From positions 1-23,672 of the forward strand of contig PAQS01000027.1 in assembly GCA_002709385.1 (NCBI GenBank): a stretch of 23,672 bases of DNA, in the 5' to 3' direction. Of the stretch, positions 17,901 to 23,672 are shown piece by piece. The DNA comes from Waddliaceae bacterium (GTDB taxonomy: Bacteria; Chlamydiota; Chlamydiia; Chlamydiales; GCA-2709385). Under the pieces are notes generated by a model. The model had not been told where the DNA came from. It saw only the letters and a list, made by a program, of their open reading frames with translations, and made no database searches. Numbering within the stretch: the first letter of the stretch is position 1; each line of letters opens with the position of its first letter. The position numbers and the translations under genes were made by a program.

Positions 17901-19994
17901 GTTGTTTTCTAGATCTTTGGAGGCTTTCTTATAGAACTGAAAGAGAGCTGTTAAGCGCATACGAAGTTTAGATCTTTGGTCTCCGTTTACAGCATCATAG
18001 GTACTGTGGAGCATTCTATACAGAGATTGAAAAATCGTTCCTGCTTTTTTAGATCCATACTCGACGTGTTTTTGGGGAGCTCGAGATTCGAAATAAGGGT
18101 AAAAATCTCCAAAAAGACTTTCCTGTAAGCTCCTATTGTCTTTTGCAATCGAAAAAGCTGCTTTTTCACCAGCAAATACTAATTGAGTCACTGAAAAGAG
18201 TGATTCTGGCCCCTCTTTTAACTGACTTCTCAACCTAGAGATACACCAGTCAATGTTAAATTCTTCACAAGGAATCCCACGAAACGAAAGCACTTTAGCT
18301 TGCTTTTCTTTGCCTCCAAGACTCATTCCAACTTTATAAAAGCATTTCTTTTCCTCTTCATCTATATGGCCTTGAAATAAATCTAAATCAATCTGATCAC
18401 CACGTTTAGATAGACGGATTAAACTCCAATGAGCCCCTTGAGGATCATGACTAAAGGGAAGAAGCAAAAACTCTTTCTCTTGCAAAGCTTTGATATCTGC
18501 TTCCATTTTCTCTGCTTGAATAAGAATACATCGCGCTAATCGTTTCGCTATTTTCAAGTGATCGCTCAGCCACTGATTATCTAAACTATCTTCAATAAGT
18601 TGCATCATTTTAAAGGAAAGCATGCACGGTGAATATATACAGTCCTCTACTTCCATATTCTTTTTAAACAGAGTCAGTACATGTTCTATTAGAGCACAAT
18701 CTACATCTTCTTCATCTAGATTTTTTACTGCATTTTGATAGTTATCCTCTTGGGAGTCTAGTTCTTGGGGAAGATAAGCATGTAAATTATTGAGAATATA
18801 TAACAGTATCTTCTGCCCTTTCTCTTCATTAGTGGCTCTATTGAGGTCAATTTCTTTTCTAAAAGAAGAAAAAACTTCTGAAAAGGTAGTTGAAGCTAAG
18901 GAGTTTTCATATAAAAAGCTTACAATCTCTCGAGAAGAGATTAAAAGCTTTTCTCTTGCCAGTCTATAGGAAGAACTTTCTCTTATGTTAAAGGACTGTT
19001 TTAGTTTGAGAAAGGCTTCTTCTTCTTTTTTCAGTAGAGAGTCAAGGCCATGTCCTACGTTAGATCGCTCCAAGTCCTCTCGAATATTGATCCAAGTGTG
19101 TATGTGTTTTTTTGCTAGATCAGTGTTCATATCTGCTGCGTAACTTAGATTGATCATCTCTTGAAATTGTTCATGAAATGAATCAGACGCTTTTTGGATC
19201 ATACTCTCGTACTTTTCTCGAAGCTCTTCATAAATATTGATGATGTCTTTAGAAAGATATGTTTCTAATTGCTCTTTTTTATTTTCTTTCTGAATAAGTT
19301 TTTTTTCAGCATGATTTAACTTGGATTGATTGGCTTTTTTTCTTAAAAAAACAAAAGGAGAAAATGAGTTTTTTTGTGAAGGACTTTTGTACGAAAGTCT
19401 TTCTAATCTATCTTGTCTTCGTCTAATCCGTGCTTCTTCTCGAAAAATTTTATCTCTTAATTCTTCTATTTTTTTCTCTAATGATTCTTTTTTCTTTCGT
19501 GAAGACAAAGGTTCACGCAATTGGAGAGAATGCTGCAATCTTTCGATACTTTTCGCTCGATTTCTACACTGATGTATCGCTCGATGCAAATCATCGGGCA
19601 AATCACCTTCAAATGCCAAGAGTAGCTTTAAGTAATCATCAAGAGCTTTGGATGCTAATAAATTACCTGCTATTCCTGAGCTAGGAAGAGGCTTTCCTGT
19701 TTCTGCAACATTTTCATACAATTCAGGAAAATAAAGCGCTGTAAGGGTTTTTCTGTGAATTCTTTTTCTTGTCTTATTTGGAGAGATAAAATGTAAAAAC
19801 TCTTTAAAGAAAGAAAGCGCTGATTGCTTCTCTGAGGGAAGTTTTACCGGCATATCTGCAAGCAAGCTTTTCACTTGTAGATTTTTGCTTTTCTTATCCT
19901 TCTCTACTCGTTGTATTTTAAATCCAACCGGATGCTTATGTACTTGAAAAACAGGCTCTAACAAGAATTCTGTCGCTGTAATTATCTGAGACAT
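8928..19994 (-). CDS. Giant 3688-aa protein with C-terminal DUF3638/DUF3645-type SF2 helicase-like ATPase
   Basis: One uninterrupted 11-kb frame; the ATG at 19994 follows GGAGAGAGGAGA. Residues ~160-300 and ~1020-1150 are charged and coiled-coil-like. ~1550-1670 is beta-rich (a WKGQFPHYHNDEIGVDLS block). ~1960-2080 resembles TPR-type helical pairs. The C-terminal third holds an ordered ATPase core: RKNQ with Gln 2552, TGIGKTS at 2571-2577 (Lys 2575), DEVD at 2711-2714, ISAT with Ser 2739, YVDGAG around 3087, RSRGADQ at 3154-3160, and GRMRLLYYGQ from 3186. The order and spacing match SF2 helicase motifs I, II, III, V and VI, and the surrounding wording matches the DUF3638/DUF3645 pair known mainly from very large fungal proteins and some bacteria. 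An acidic TEQE linker lies at 3357-3383. No signal peptide or membrane span is seen. Substrate and role are unknown; nucleic-acid or protein remodelling, possibly in the host, is inference. Confidence 0.88.
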   Translation of the reverse strand: MSQIITATEFLLEPVFQVHKHPVGFKIQRVEKDKKSKNLQVKSLLADMPVKLPSEKQSALSFFKEFLHFISPNKTRKRIHRKTLTALYFPELYENVAETGKPLPSSGIAGNLLASKALDDYLKLLLAFEGDLPDDLHRAIHQCRNRAKSIERLQHSLQLREPLSSRKKKESLEKKIEELRDKIFREEARIRRRQDRLERLSYKSPSQKNSFSPFVFLRKKANQSKLNHAEKKLIQKENKKEQLETYLSKDIINIYEELREKYESMIQKASDSFHEQFQEMINLSYAADMNTDLAKKHIHTWINIREDLERSNVGHGLDSLLKKEEEAFLKLKQSFNIRESSSYRLAREKLLISSREIVSFLYENSLASTTFSEVFSSFRKEIDLNRATNEEKGQKILLYILNNLHAYLPQELDSQEDNYQNAVKNLDEEDVDCALIEHVLTLFKKNMEVEDCIYSPCMLSFKMMQLIEDSLDNQWLSDHLKIAKRLARCILIQAEKMEADIKALQEKEFLLLPFSHDPQGAHWSLIRLSKRGDQIDLDLFQGHIDEEEKKCFYKVGMSLGGKEKQAKVLSFRGIPCEEFNIDWCISRLRSQLKEGPESLFSVTQLVFAGEKAAFSIAKDNRSLQESLFGDFYPYFESRAPQKHVEYGSKKAGTIFQSLYRMLHSTYDAVNGDQRSKLRMRLTALFQFYKKASKDLENNRTDQYLLETGITHSRLLAHDLFLQKKITVKDLEKLETELSFIEKDLEKARWGKESLQPIHKQKLAPFSCGFKSPHTKKLRIKSQKIAQSTAETISKSSESQIRQVLQQKHKWVNPFQDMQAGDLQIALPEIINKASNFYKKGQWLKAQLLAMRALRDLPFEIGKKSKEALPFYSSLTANQRIAMSRDLSRLCQILTDVNLKTQFLPDRELMIVKAGCIQDYLLRLNSSLSGKESPLATHFGDYYNEELLRKILQWKERIDLELKARKTSDLYLQLEDFFIVEKMNAYQELIKMSKKTPMVQFLREYPGSQLMAERQPLFESFLPDNKEKLDDLYEKKEQLYKEKSKDWAVLQKIKQEIQDLEESVGIKKLRKKYYDSMSQSSSDQQRKIQKDLQKEEDKIYKKYAKQFSPLLQKKETYENKIHVLSLEENKVLEKIDSLKDTVKNWIRTFENENKIPPQIHDLKILQLILDEKAGLGRLTLSLDNTEVKIQKKVLKDAELPLEGLNVFRPLNNKWKAYDNIQVHHYRSAYYPTNSILNNSLGEEWSWYKNNRMLVKGVDPVVAFQSLRISPNNQDYPHHSRIEKDARKELNQVIENLYRKREICVRTELFKYRGIPKITSLETTELAALLSTMTAENSSIENCLGLVNTHRRLLSNDQFRHLMECNVLRRDLLYYHLKKNPKFLKSTLLPFFELNINLCQSQAMDDGQVALVKLAVMIGRLYQELEKHDPVLYQKYKENISEFGKYEKKLRDLSESTNIAHQEFKKGLWELRLTRFCEQNAYTGADLIEIYQGISALKRSGIDSDGNFPLMEDRVQQLEEKTYPLFKQACKNKVFLYQALTEIAKPLILNKKVKTVWKGQFPHYHNDEIGVDLSTCRVYNHQGGTPILIDDTFRWDSGVLSAMGETFDFTSPVFKLETKSPEETAIQFTGQGGRTVTAVSKNNKARVYQTFHLDGKDADYQFIEWNSLIEKPKTEKTHFKCIQSLFQALSVQKSHDFLEGINQLLDAMSVQKTSAIPAFLKLPGASFWKNPSSTHDVIMLDEKGNLYRQLFFQSQFNKAHRLRYVKDLTVENAEKRELLALDKAKHPVLRQIAKFEEPTEILVWGNKKELLEIELPRFDLRFENTQKGWLVHGPSIVKEEGPFYLKESISIKDTLGLKSVLILSNQKRKERVLTPRVEIQNQISSLAYYFQEHPKEQLRTIFALFKQLIGRYISKKDHSIGMKELSDWMALATPRLTAPQKEKQQFEVFDINSSTRVWQHLGGTTEQIDEMGLAYFHRDSNEAYMQLAIYALAQHKPAQALVFARQVKGSLSAEAVKRFMTLLAWPEIDLVLGANDKAACLQIFLSQFPRIATYLSEADSQKLIESYKDYLQIQSKVHVHLRLKAAHHEMCLGHAALYDPHWYSEHGEEIKHFIAKEKCDLQSPKFLAEGFIRRLKNSDENQIKSFAQNFFENLSHAASSDPIKREEEAQKILKALKPIPGNSGDDELFLDALQNYLKYALEFGLSSKENNPIDTNPTLEEVEERLTQVDQVIRNFNWKAVGPSFSSLSTDLKRRRIESKFSKNFVEEFDFLSANSYSIQHYPSLREAEKQTLLDARNAKDMDTFSLGRLSPQKGTEKSYHLSKEELSQYFSKSQNHAAYANTRHFLIPRLEELSKDHSHIKNEAKKLKECLEAFFTEEKTEETWKVKNHKEIIALKKRVEELKEVDKKRADSIQKELMLKCCIEKTKQPDLYSFQIKAGLKEEITMEEILRAFFQGDLESLAARLDPNVDFAALRTLLTEYLIYRTMEQRAERALKALETLSLGPAQDKNGRRRLAELTVIENLTQERAYDPYLHPELLIFEYFGEIVIRKNQIPVIEDLVKDPCSVRQAVTGIGKTSVILVLVALLKSKPGTLSMLYFPKPLFEDNSRALAKKLEGFYEKSVFALKFPPEGMNEEATDTEKYLSIYDSLIRTMVNKGVVTATREDVQSLQSRFKTLVRAFCEDPETIDKRSIHILAKTLLLLRRHGAQLTDEVDKVLEVRDQFLRSVAINEPIETFKISATHDLFRRLITQHPELKLRENGQADFEGENRENVLQKLAEELVLTWADEGRFANDEQEKESDARNCLNYLLSKDETFLDAPCLENLNKWNRDQLDQLIVYQRQLSKVLPLTLSKKGGLSYGRSQISFEQDPKEAVKVKPYNLAIPRENARHGNDYEVLNYTCQDYLQKGVSLDQFKDWLSLQIEQARQQSDLQGILISETEAGKNFKRYMASHDFDTHKNLSFWIQEQSWPQLYEIFNNTDSCLLEYLYDHVLPSLCVTPLSTRDDACNFLSMHHYNSGASATLAALAGLEEELKLDQAIDKKAVGKMAALFMDQGQYETETYNPFDQDLTVKLLEKAAQKNRIAYVDGAGVSCDTDNRVMAEKFLECLPKEEIHGVVFWRGGVKRILLRDGKEIAPEASTLRPESLALVCDYARSRGADQALALKAQAQITCDTKQSFEEMLHENGRMRLLYYGQGTAVLVPEESQLKNKTDVLESGLSKTTELTADNRVRRIKQRMRNVVHEEMMRVLLEAAESTHWGSLQKAFHLFKHHSILDTPPDFTRSPGEHFSLHKHLDHWEDLDQALETVRSVYHRIWEEAKLGEYQKNRIGTEKNDLENIAWRSYRDEMPKTIPVRGGDEDDTEIETQTEREVETEQETEQETEQVYDINLIYRDTVDHDWVPWGLNSNMEPMSALADFLKKGNLKLNSLSRCHQAFPRYLGCTENVSRDLGHSYLCDIESDSRYRMVSLRKPMKQILVMKKPAEDNKTEYMICGLDPLDNEAVRKVFVQDREYSGERVGDCSAYIYDLSLRKVVVSSVSSRDLPLEGPPRELEKAELSYRLLNLDLAYDQKQQERLFQWFWALDRKGLFKGEIGFRAFFEQRLLPINQEKKKYYLGSVLHLIFRLTEEFLDYHLQYSKADQELLLKYLQTMKESGLLSEWKAFLDFKLKEKKFRKAYETSDLKVIIDKI
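9847..9882 (-). repeat. 12-bp tandem repeat encoding ETEQ units
   Basis: Three imperfect 12-bp units (TGTTCCGTTTCT, TGTTCTGTTTCC, TGCTCAGTTTCT on the plus strand) encode ETEQ on the minus strand, within a longer Glu/Thr/Gln stretch of the giant protein (residues about 3357-3383). It separates the helicase-like core from the C-terminal ~300 residues. Copy number may vary in steps of four residues without a frameshift. Confidence 0.8.
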
Positions 19995-20167
19995 TCTCCT
20001 CTCTCCATTATCATTCTCTAAAATCGCAAGACTCTAATAGAGAGAGACGTTTTTATAAAGTTAAAATAAACCCCAACTAAACAAAAGAATTTTTAAAATA
20101 AATTAACAACAACATTAATATAATTTAATTTAAAATAATAAAAAGATAATATTTATTTGGTTTATTT

Positions 20168-23100
20168 ATGTCTGCTATTAATCCTGAGTCAGCTAATCAA
20201 CTCTCTTCGTTTTCTCTTCAAGAAGAAGAAACAGAGAGTCTTATAAATGCGATATCTTCAGATTCTAAAATTAAGAAAATCTTTTGTGAATTTGAAAATA
20301 ATGTTCTTAATTCCTCAGATGAGATTACTTGCACTGTAACAGTTGGTTATGAGGGAGATACGACTAAAAAAATCGAGCTTCACCTCCGATACGACTACCT
20401 TTTTCAAGACTTGCTTCCAGATAATGAGAAAAACCAAGAGAGCAGATCTATATTAAACAAAGCGGTTCTTGACGCTCGTATCAAGTTATTTCAAGAAGAA
20501 CTAAACCTCATTTTAAAAGAGTCGTCTAAGGAAAAAACAGAAGAAGCTAAAAAAGAATACATTAGTCAAAAACTCCTAAAAAGTACCGCTCTTACCAGCA
20601 AAGAAATCACAATTATTCCCTTATCATCAGATAAAAAAAATATTCGTTCTCTTGAAATCGGCATCTCTTCTATCGGCAATACAAGTAAAGAAAGGAAAAT
20701 AGATTTCATTTACCATCTGCCTGAGAATGAGACTATTAAGCTAGAACAGCCAGCTAGACCAAGTGTTGACTTGCGTTTTTATGCAACAAAAAGATCTGAG
20801 AAACGTGGCGAGAAGATAGGACGAGAAATCACGGTCAAAATGAGTAGTGGGCAACGTCTTGTAGACCGGGTTTATTCCAAAGTGATTGAGCAAGCTATTA
20901 GCCAAGCTATAGAAGAAAATGACGAAATCACTACTTTAGAAATTTCTTCTGTTTCTCAGCATTCTGTAAGCCTTAAAGTTGGAGATAAGATAAAGAGTTT
21001 TGAGATTGGCCCTCAGAAAAAAACTAACATTTGGTCTGTAAAATATGTTGATTTTGCCTTACCGAAGATCAATGTTCATATTAATAAACCTGGTTTTAGG
21101 TTTCTTTGGAAAAAGCGTTCTAAGCAGTGGGACAAATCAGTACCAAAATTTTTAGTCATCGTCAAGTATCTCTGTGTTCCTCTTTTTGTTTTTGCAGATA
21201 AGATTCGTGGTAAGCATAGCCCCGACCAACAGGCAGCTAAACGAGTTGATAAAATGCTTATCGGCATTAAACCAACTAATGATAAAGAGCTTAGAGGATT
21301 CTTACATATTCAAGTGAAATTATTAGAAAATATGGAGCCTCGTCCAGAAGGTGATATTGCCCGTTTAAAACAAGCCATTAGTATCAATAAGGATCTAGAA
21401 AAAGCACGAGATAATAAAAATATCGAAACATTTATACAAAAATACGCCACATTGATTTGTGGAGATGGAAAAAGTGAAAAAGGGTTGCCTATTGGGGCTG
21501 AGTTGACTATTCCAGCAAGCTCTATTGATGAAGAAGGGCATTTTAAAGGTGTCTTTTATAGTTTTAAAAGAAACGAAAATGGAAAAATTGACCTTTATAC
21601 CATTCCTATAAACGGATCTGAAGATTTGAAGAAATGGGAGATTACATCCGGCAGACCACTAGAGATAGTGACTAAAATACTTGAACCGATTGCTCGTGAC
21701 TTTAGTGGAAATGCGGTAATGGATACTAAAGAAAAAGATCGATTAGAAGTATTTAAACAAGCCGCTGCAGGACAAAATAGAAAAATTGCAGAATTGAGTT
21801 TAGCGGAAGGAATTGAAAAACTCTTTTCTTCTACTTTAAGTTTAGACAATGAGGCGCTGAAACATTTCAAAGTAAATTCTCCTAATAATGATGACACTGT
21901 CGATCCTAAGTTTGAATGTTCTGAAAGGCTTTTAAAATTTCAGAAACTAGGAAAATCACGCTTCAATGCAAAAAGAAAACAGAAAGCTTATTGTCGTAAG
22001 ATTGCTCAAGAAATCAACGATCAAGAACTGAACACACTCTCTCTCCTTCCAAATTTACAATTTGGAATAGATGGCCAGGTAGAGTATGGCTATATCGAAA
22101 TTAAAAAACTTCCATCTGGAGAATTGTCATTTGGCGGTGTTAACGATGTTAACAGTCAATCTGAAAGTCCTAAATTTATAAAACAAGCAATACAAGTACA
22201 GCGTTTACACCAACATGCTATGAAACTAAGAAAATTAGAAGGTCTAAATGAAGACGTTATCACTAGCTTACTTATAGATAGTAGTGACTGGTCCATCAAT
22301 AATATATTAAACAAAATACCTGAAGAGGATATCAAGAATACACTTAGAGAACATCACAATGAAACAATGCAACAATGCATTAATGAATGTATTTTCGAAC
22401 ATATCCGAAATGATATCAAACAAAATAAAGAAAGCAAGCAAAGTCTGGATTATTTGGACTTAGCAACTCCTTCCTCTCCTCAACATAAAGAAGAAGATGT
22501 TCCAGCAGACGATATCACCAAAAGACTAGACTTAGCAAGTCCCCTCCCTCGTCAATACGAAGAAAAAGATGTTAAAATAAAAGATATTATAAAAAAGCTA
22601 GATCCAGAAATTAAGAGGGATCTTGTTTTTAAACTTCATAAAAGACCAACAATAGATGAACTGGGAGCCAGCCAATACTTAAGAAAAATACAACGATCAG
22701 AATATTTTGAAACGCATAAAGGACAGCTAGGCGATATTATAAAGCAATTAGAAATCATGATTAAAATGGAGTCTGATTTATCAAACTCTATAGATCCTCT
22801 CGATAATGCTTCTCTTGCTTTTAAACTAAACTCTCCCACATACGGAGACTCTGAAACAGAGTTAAGTAACAGAGAAAATCTTGAAGATTTTAGCAGCGCA
22901 AAGCAACAGATAAATGAGTTCTGGACCCTTTCTAAAATTGGTCATAAAGAAATTGATAAATCACCTTTTTACTTAGATCCAGAAGCAGGATTATGGCTTT
23001 GTCAAGATGAAAATACAATGGTTCATTATGAAGCGGCAGAGAATGATGGTCCGATTAATACAAAGACTTACCAATTTAATGAAGAAACAAAGCAATTTGA

Positions 23101-23614
23101 AGAAAAAAAATCTTCTCTTCTTCGTTATTCTAATAACTATAAAAAAATAGATGAAGCTGATTTTAATACATTTCTCCATCAACAAAAAATCGTTGATAAA
23201 ATGCAACGATCATTAAAAAAACCCCACTCATCTCTTACGATAGAAAAAAAGGATACAGAAACCCTCAAAAAAATTCAGGTATCTCCTGGTAAACATGTAG
23301 AGCACGTTCTTAACTCAAACCCAAATGTGATTAAAGAACATACATTAACAAAAAAAGTTAGAGATAATCTCGATGCTTCTACACAGCTTCGTATTCTTTC
23401 TAATATAGGAGATGGTGGACACTCCGGGTTTAAAGTTGAAGAACGATACGCATTTGTTTTGGGGCAGCTTTCTTTAATCGAAAAATATAATAAAAACCTA
23501 AAACCTGAACAAAAAGAACGAGTTGCAAAAGAAGTTCTCTATCGACTAGAAAAACTCTATAATGGTCCCCAAAAACTAGACCAGTTGATTTACTCCCTAG
23601 AAGAGCTATATTAG
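20168..23614 (+). CDS. Uncharacterised 1148-aa charged protein
   Basis: Family not recognised. Hydrophilic, rich in Lys, Glu, Asp and Ser. A hydrophobic stretch at ~327-342 (FLVIVKYLCVPLFVFA), flanked by lysines and arginines, is the only candidate membrane segment and is short. Residues 763-810 hold two copies of a 24-aa repeat (LDLATPSSPQH... and LDLASPLPRQY...). The C-terminal ~80 residues are helical and charged. No Shine-Dalgarno stands before the ATG (GGTTTATTT only), in contrast with the giant gene on the other strand. The gene is divergent from the giant over a 173-bp AT-rich spacer, so both may share regulation. A secreted effector or a partner of the giant are possible roles, neither shown by the sequence. 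Confidence 0.8.
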   Translation: MSAINPESANQLSSFSLQEEETESLINAISSDSKIKKIFCEFENNVLNSSDEITCTVTVGYEGDTTKKIELHLRYDYLFQDLLPDNEKNQESRSILNKAVLDARIKLFQEELNLILKESSKEKTEEAKKEYISQKLLKSTALTSKEITIIPLSSDKKNIRSLEIGISSIGNTSKERKIDFIYHLPENETIKLEQPARPSVDLRFYATKRSEKRGEKIGREITVKMSSGQRLVDRVYSKVIEQAISQAIEENDEITTLEISSVSQHSVSLKVGDKIKSFEIGPQKKTNIWSVKYVDFALPKINVHINKPGFRFLWKKRSKQWDKSVPKFLVIVKYLCVPLFVFADKIRGKHSPDQQAAKRVDKMLIGIKPTNDKELRGFLHIQVKLLENMEPRPEGDIARLKQAISINKDLEKARDNKNIETFIQKYATLICGDGKSEKGLPIGAELTIPASSIDEEGHFKGVFYSFKRNENGKIDLYTIPINGSEDLKKWEITSGRPLEIVTKILEPIARDFSGNAVMDTKEKDRLEVFKQAAAGQNRKIAELSLAEGIEKLFSSTLSLDNEALKHFKVNSPNNDDTVDPKFECSERLLKFQKLGKSRFNAKRKQKAYCRKIAQEINDQELNTLSLLPNLQFGIDGQVEYGYIEIKKLPSGELSFGGVNDVNSQSESPKFIKQAIQVQRLHQHAMKLRKLEGLNEDVITSLLIDSSDWSINNILNKIPEEDIKNTLREHHNETMQQCINECIFEHIRNDIKQNKESKQSLDYLDLATPSSPQHKEEDVPADDITKRLDLASPLPRQYEEKDVKIKDIIKKLDPEIKRDLVFKLHKRPTIDELGASQYLRKIQRSEYFETHKGQLGDIIKQLEIMIKMESDLSNSIDPLDNASLAFKLNSPTYGDSETELSNRENLEDFSSAKQQINEFWTLSKIGHKEIDKSPFYLDPEAGLWLCQDENTMVHYEAAENDGPINTKTYQFNEETKQFEEKKSSLLRYSNNYKKIDEADFNTFLHQQKIVDKMQRSLKKPHSSLTIEKKDTETLKKIQVSPGKHVEHVLNSNPNVIKEHTLTKKVRDNLDASTQLRILSNIGDGGHSGFKVEERYAFVLGQLSLIEKYNKNLKPEQKERVAKEVLYRLEKLYNGPQKLDQLIYSLEELY
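22454..22597 (+). repeat. Two 72-bp coding repeats (24 aa each)
   Basis: Unit one (22454-22525) starts LDLATPSSP and ends DDITKR. Unit two (22526-22597) starts LDLASPLPR and ends KDIIKK, followed by a third LD. Matching positions include LDLA, S/TP, a central E-(E/K)-DV and D-I-(T/I)-K-(R/K). The DNA copies have diverged, so the duplication is not recent. Confidence 0.8.
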
Positions 23615-23634
23615 AGGTTTTTCTGGAGGTCTAA

Positions 23635-23672
23635 ATGACAGCAAAGTTTAAGAGAAGAGACGCTGACTTTAA
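23635..23672 (+). CDS. Start of a further gene (partial, 12 codons)
   Basis: ATG at 23635 with a perfect GGAGG at 23625-23629, five bases before it, 20 nt after the stop of the 1148-aa gene. The visible residues are MTAKFKRRDADF, basic at first, with no stop before the window edge. The spacing suggests co-transcription with the upstream gene. Too little is present to assign a function. Confidence 0.6.
   Translation, partial: MTAKFKRRDADF

Noticed and set aside
20119-20124. TATAAT as the -10 of the 1148-aa gene
   Set aside because: Plausible position (44 nt before the ATG), but the spacer is so AT-rich that such matches are expected by chance and no -35 is seen.

Overview
The window looks like a low-GC chromosome segment from a Gram-negative intracellular bacterium. 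An environmental chlamydia (Parachlamydia, Simkania or Rhabdochlamydia-like) is my best guess. The reasons are an 11-kb gene with fungal-like DUF3638/DUF3645 helicase features, several large charged proteins I cannot place in a family, an M29 aminopeptidase, and a Uup/YadGH set in an AT-rich genome. This is inference; no rRNA, tRNA or lineage marker is present to prove it. I found no CRISPR array, transposase, integrase or RNA gene. Intergenic gaps are all short, the longest being 173 bp.

Layout. 1-1470 (minus): an M29 metallo-aminopeptidase, followed 10 nt downstream by a TTG-started gene for a proline-rich membrane protein that runs off the left edge. 1630-3298 (plus): a tightly spaced cassette of one 328-aa protein of unknown family and two small proteins (109 and 112 aa) that look like diverged tandem duplicates. 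A hairpin closes it. 3343-7453 (minus): a conserved block in transcription order uup (ABC-F ATPase), upp (uracil phosphoribosyltransferase), YadG-like ABC ATPase and YadH-like ABC-2 permease. Genes overlap by 4 and 11 nt or are separated by 4 nt, so co-transcription and translational coupling are likely.

7454-23614 is the accessory part. It holds a 422-aa lysine/asparagine-rich protein whose promoter carries four copies of a CAAAAAA heptamer next to a perfect TATAAT box. It is convergent, across a strong hairpin, with a 3688-aa giant protein. The giant is divergent from a 1148-aa charged protein over a 173-bp AT-rich spacer. A further gene with a perfect Shine-Dalgarno begins at 23635 and leaves the window.

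The giant is the most interesting object. Its C-terminal third carries an ordered set of superfamily-2 helicase-like motifs (an RKNQ site, GxGKTS, DEVD, SAT, a motif V-like SRGAD and a motif VI-like GRMR) in a DUF3638/DUF3645-like setting. The preceding ~2500 residues contain coiled coils, a beta-rich block and helical repeats. With the flanking proteins of unknown family it may be a host-interaction or nucleoprotein-remodelling locus; that role is inferred from context only.
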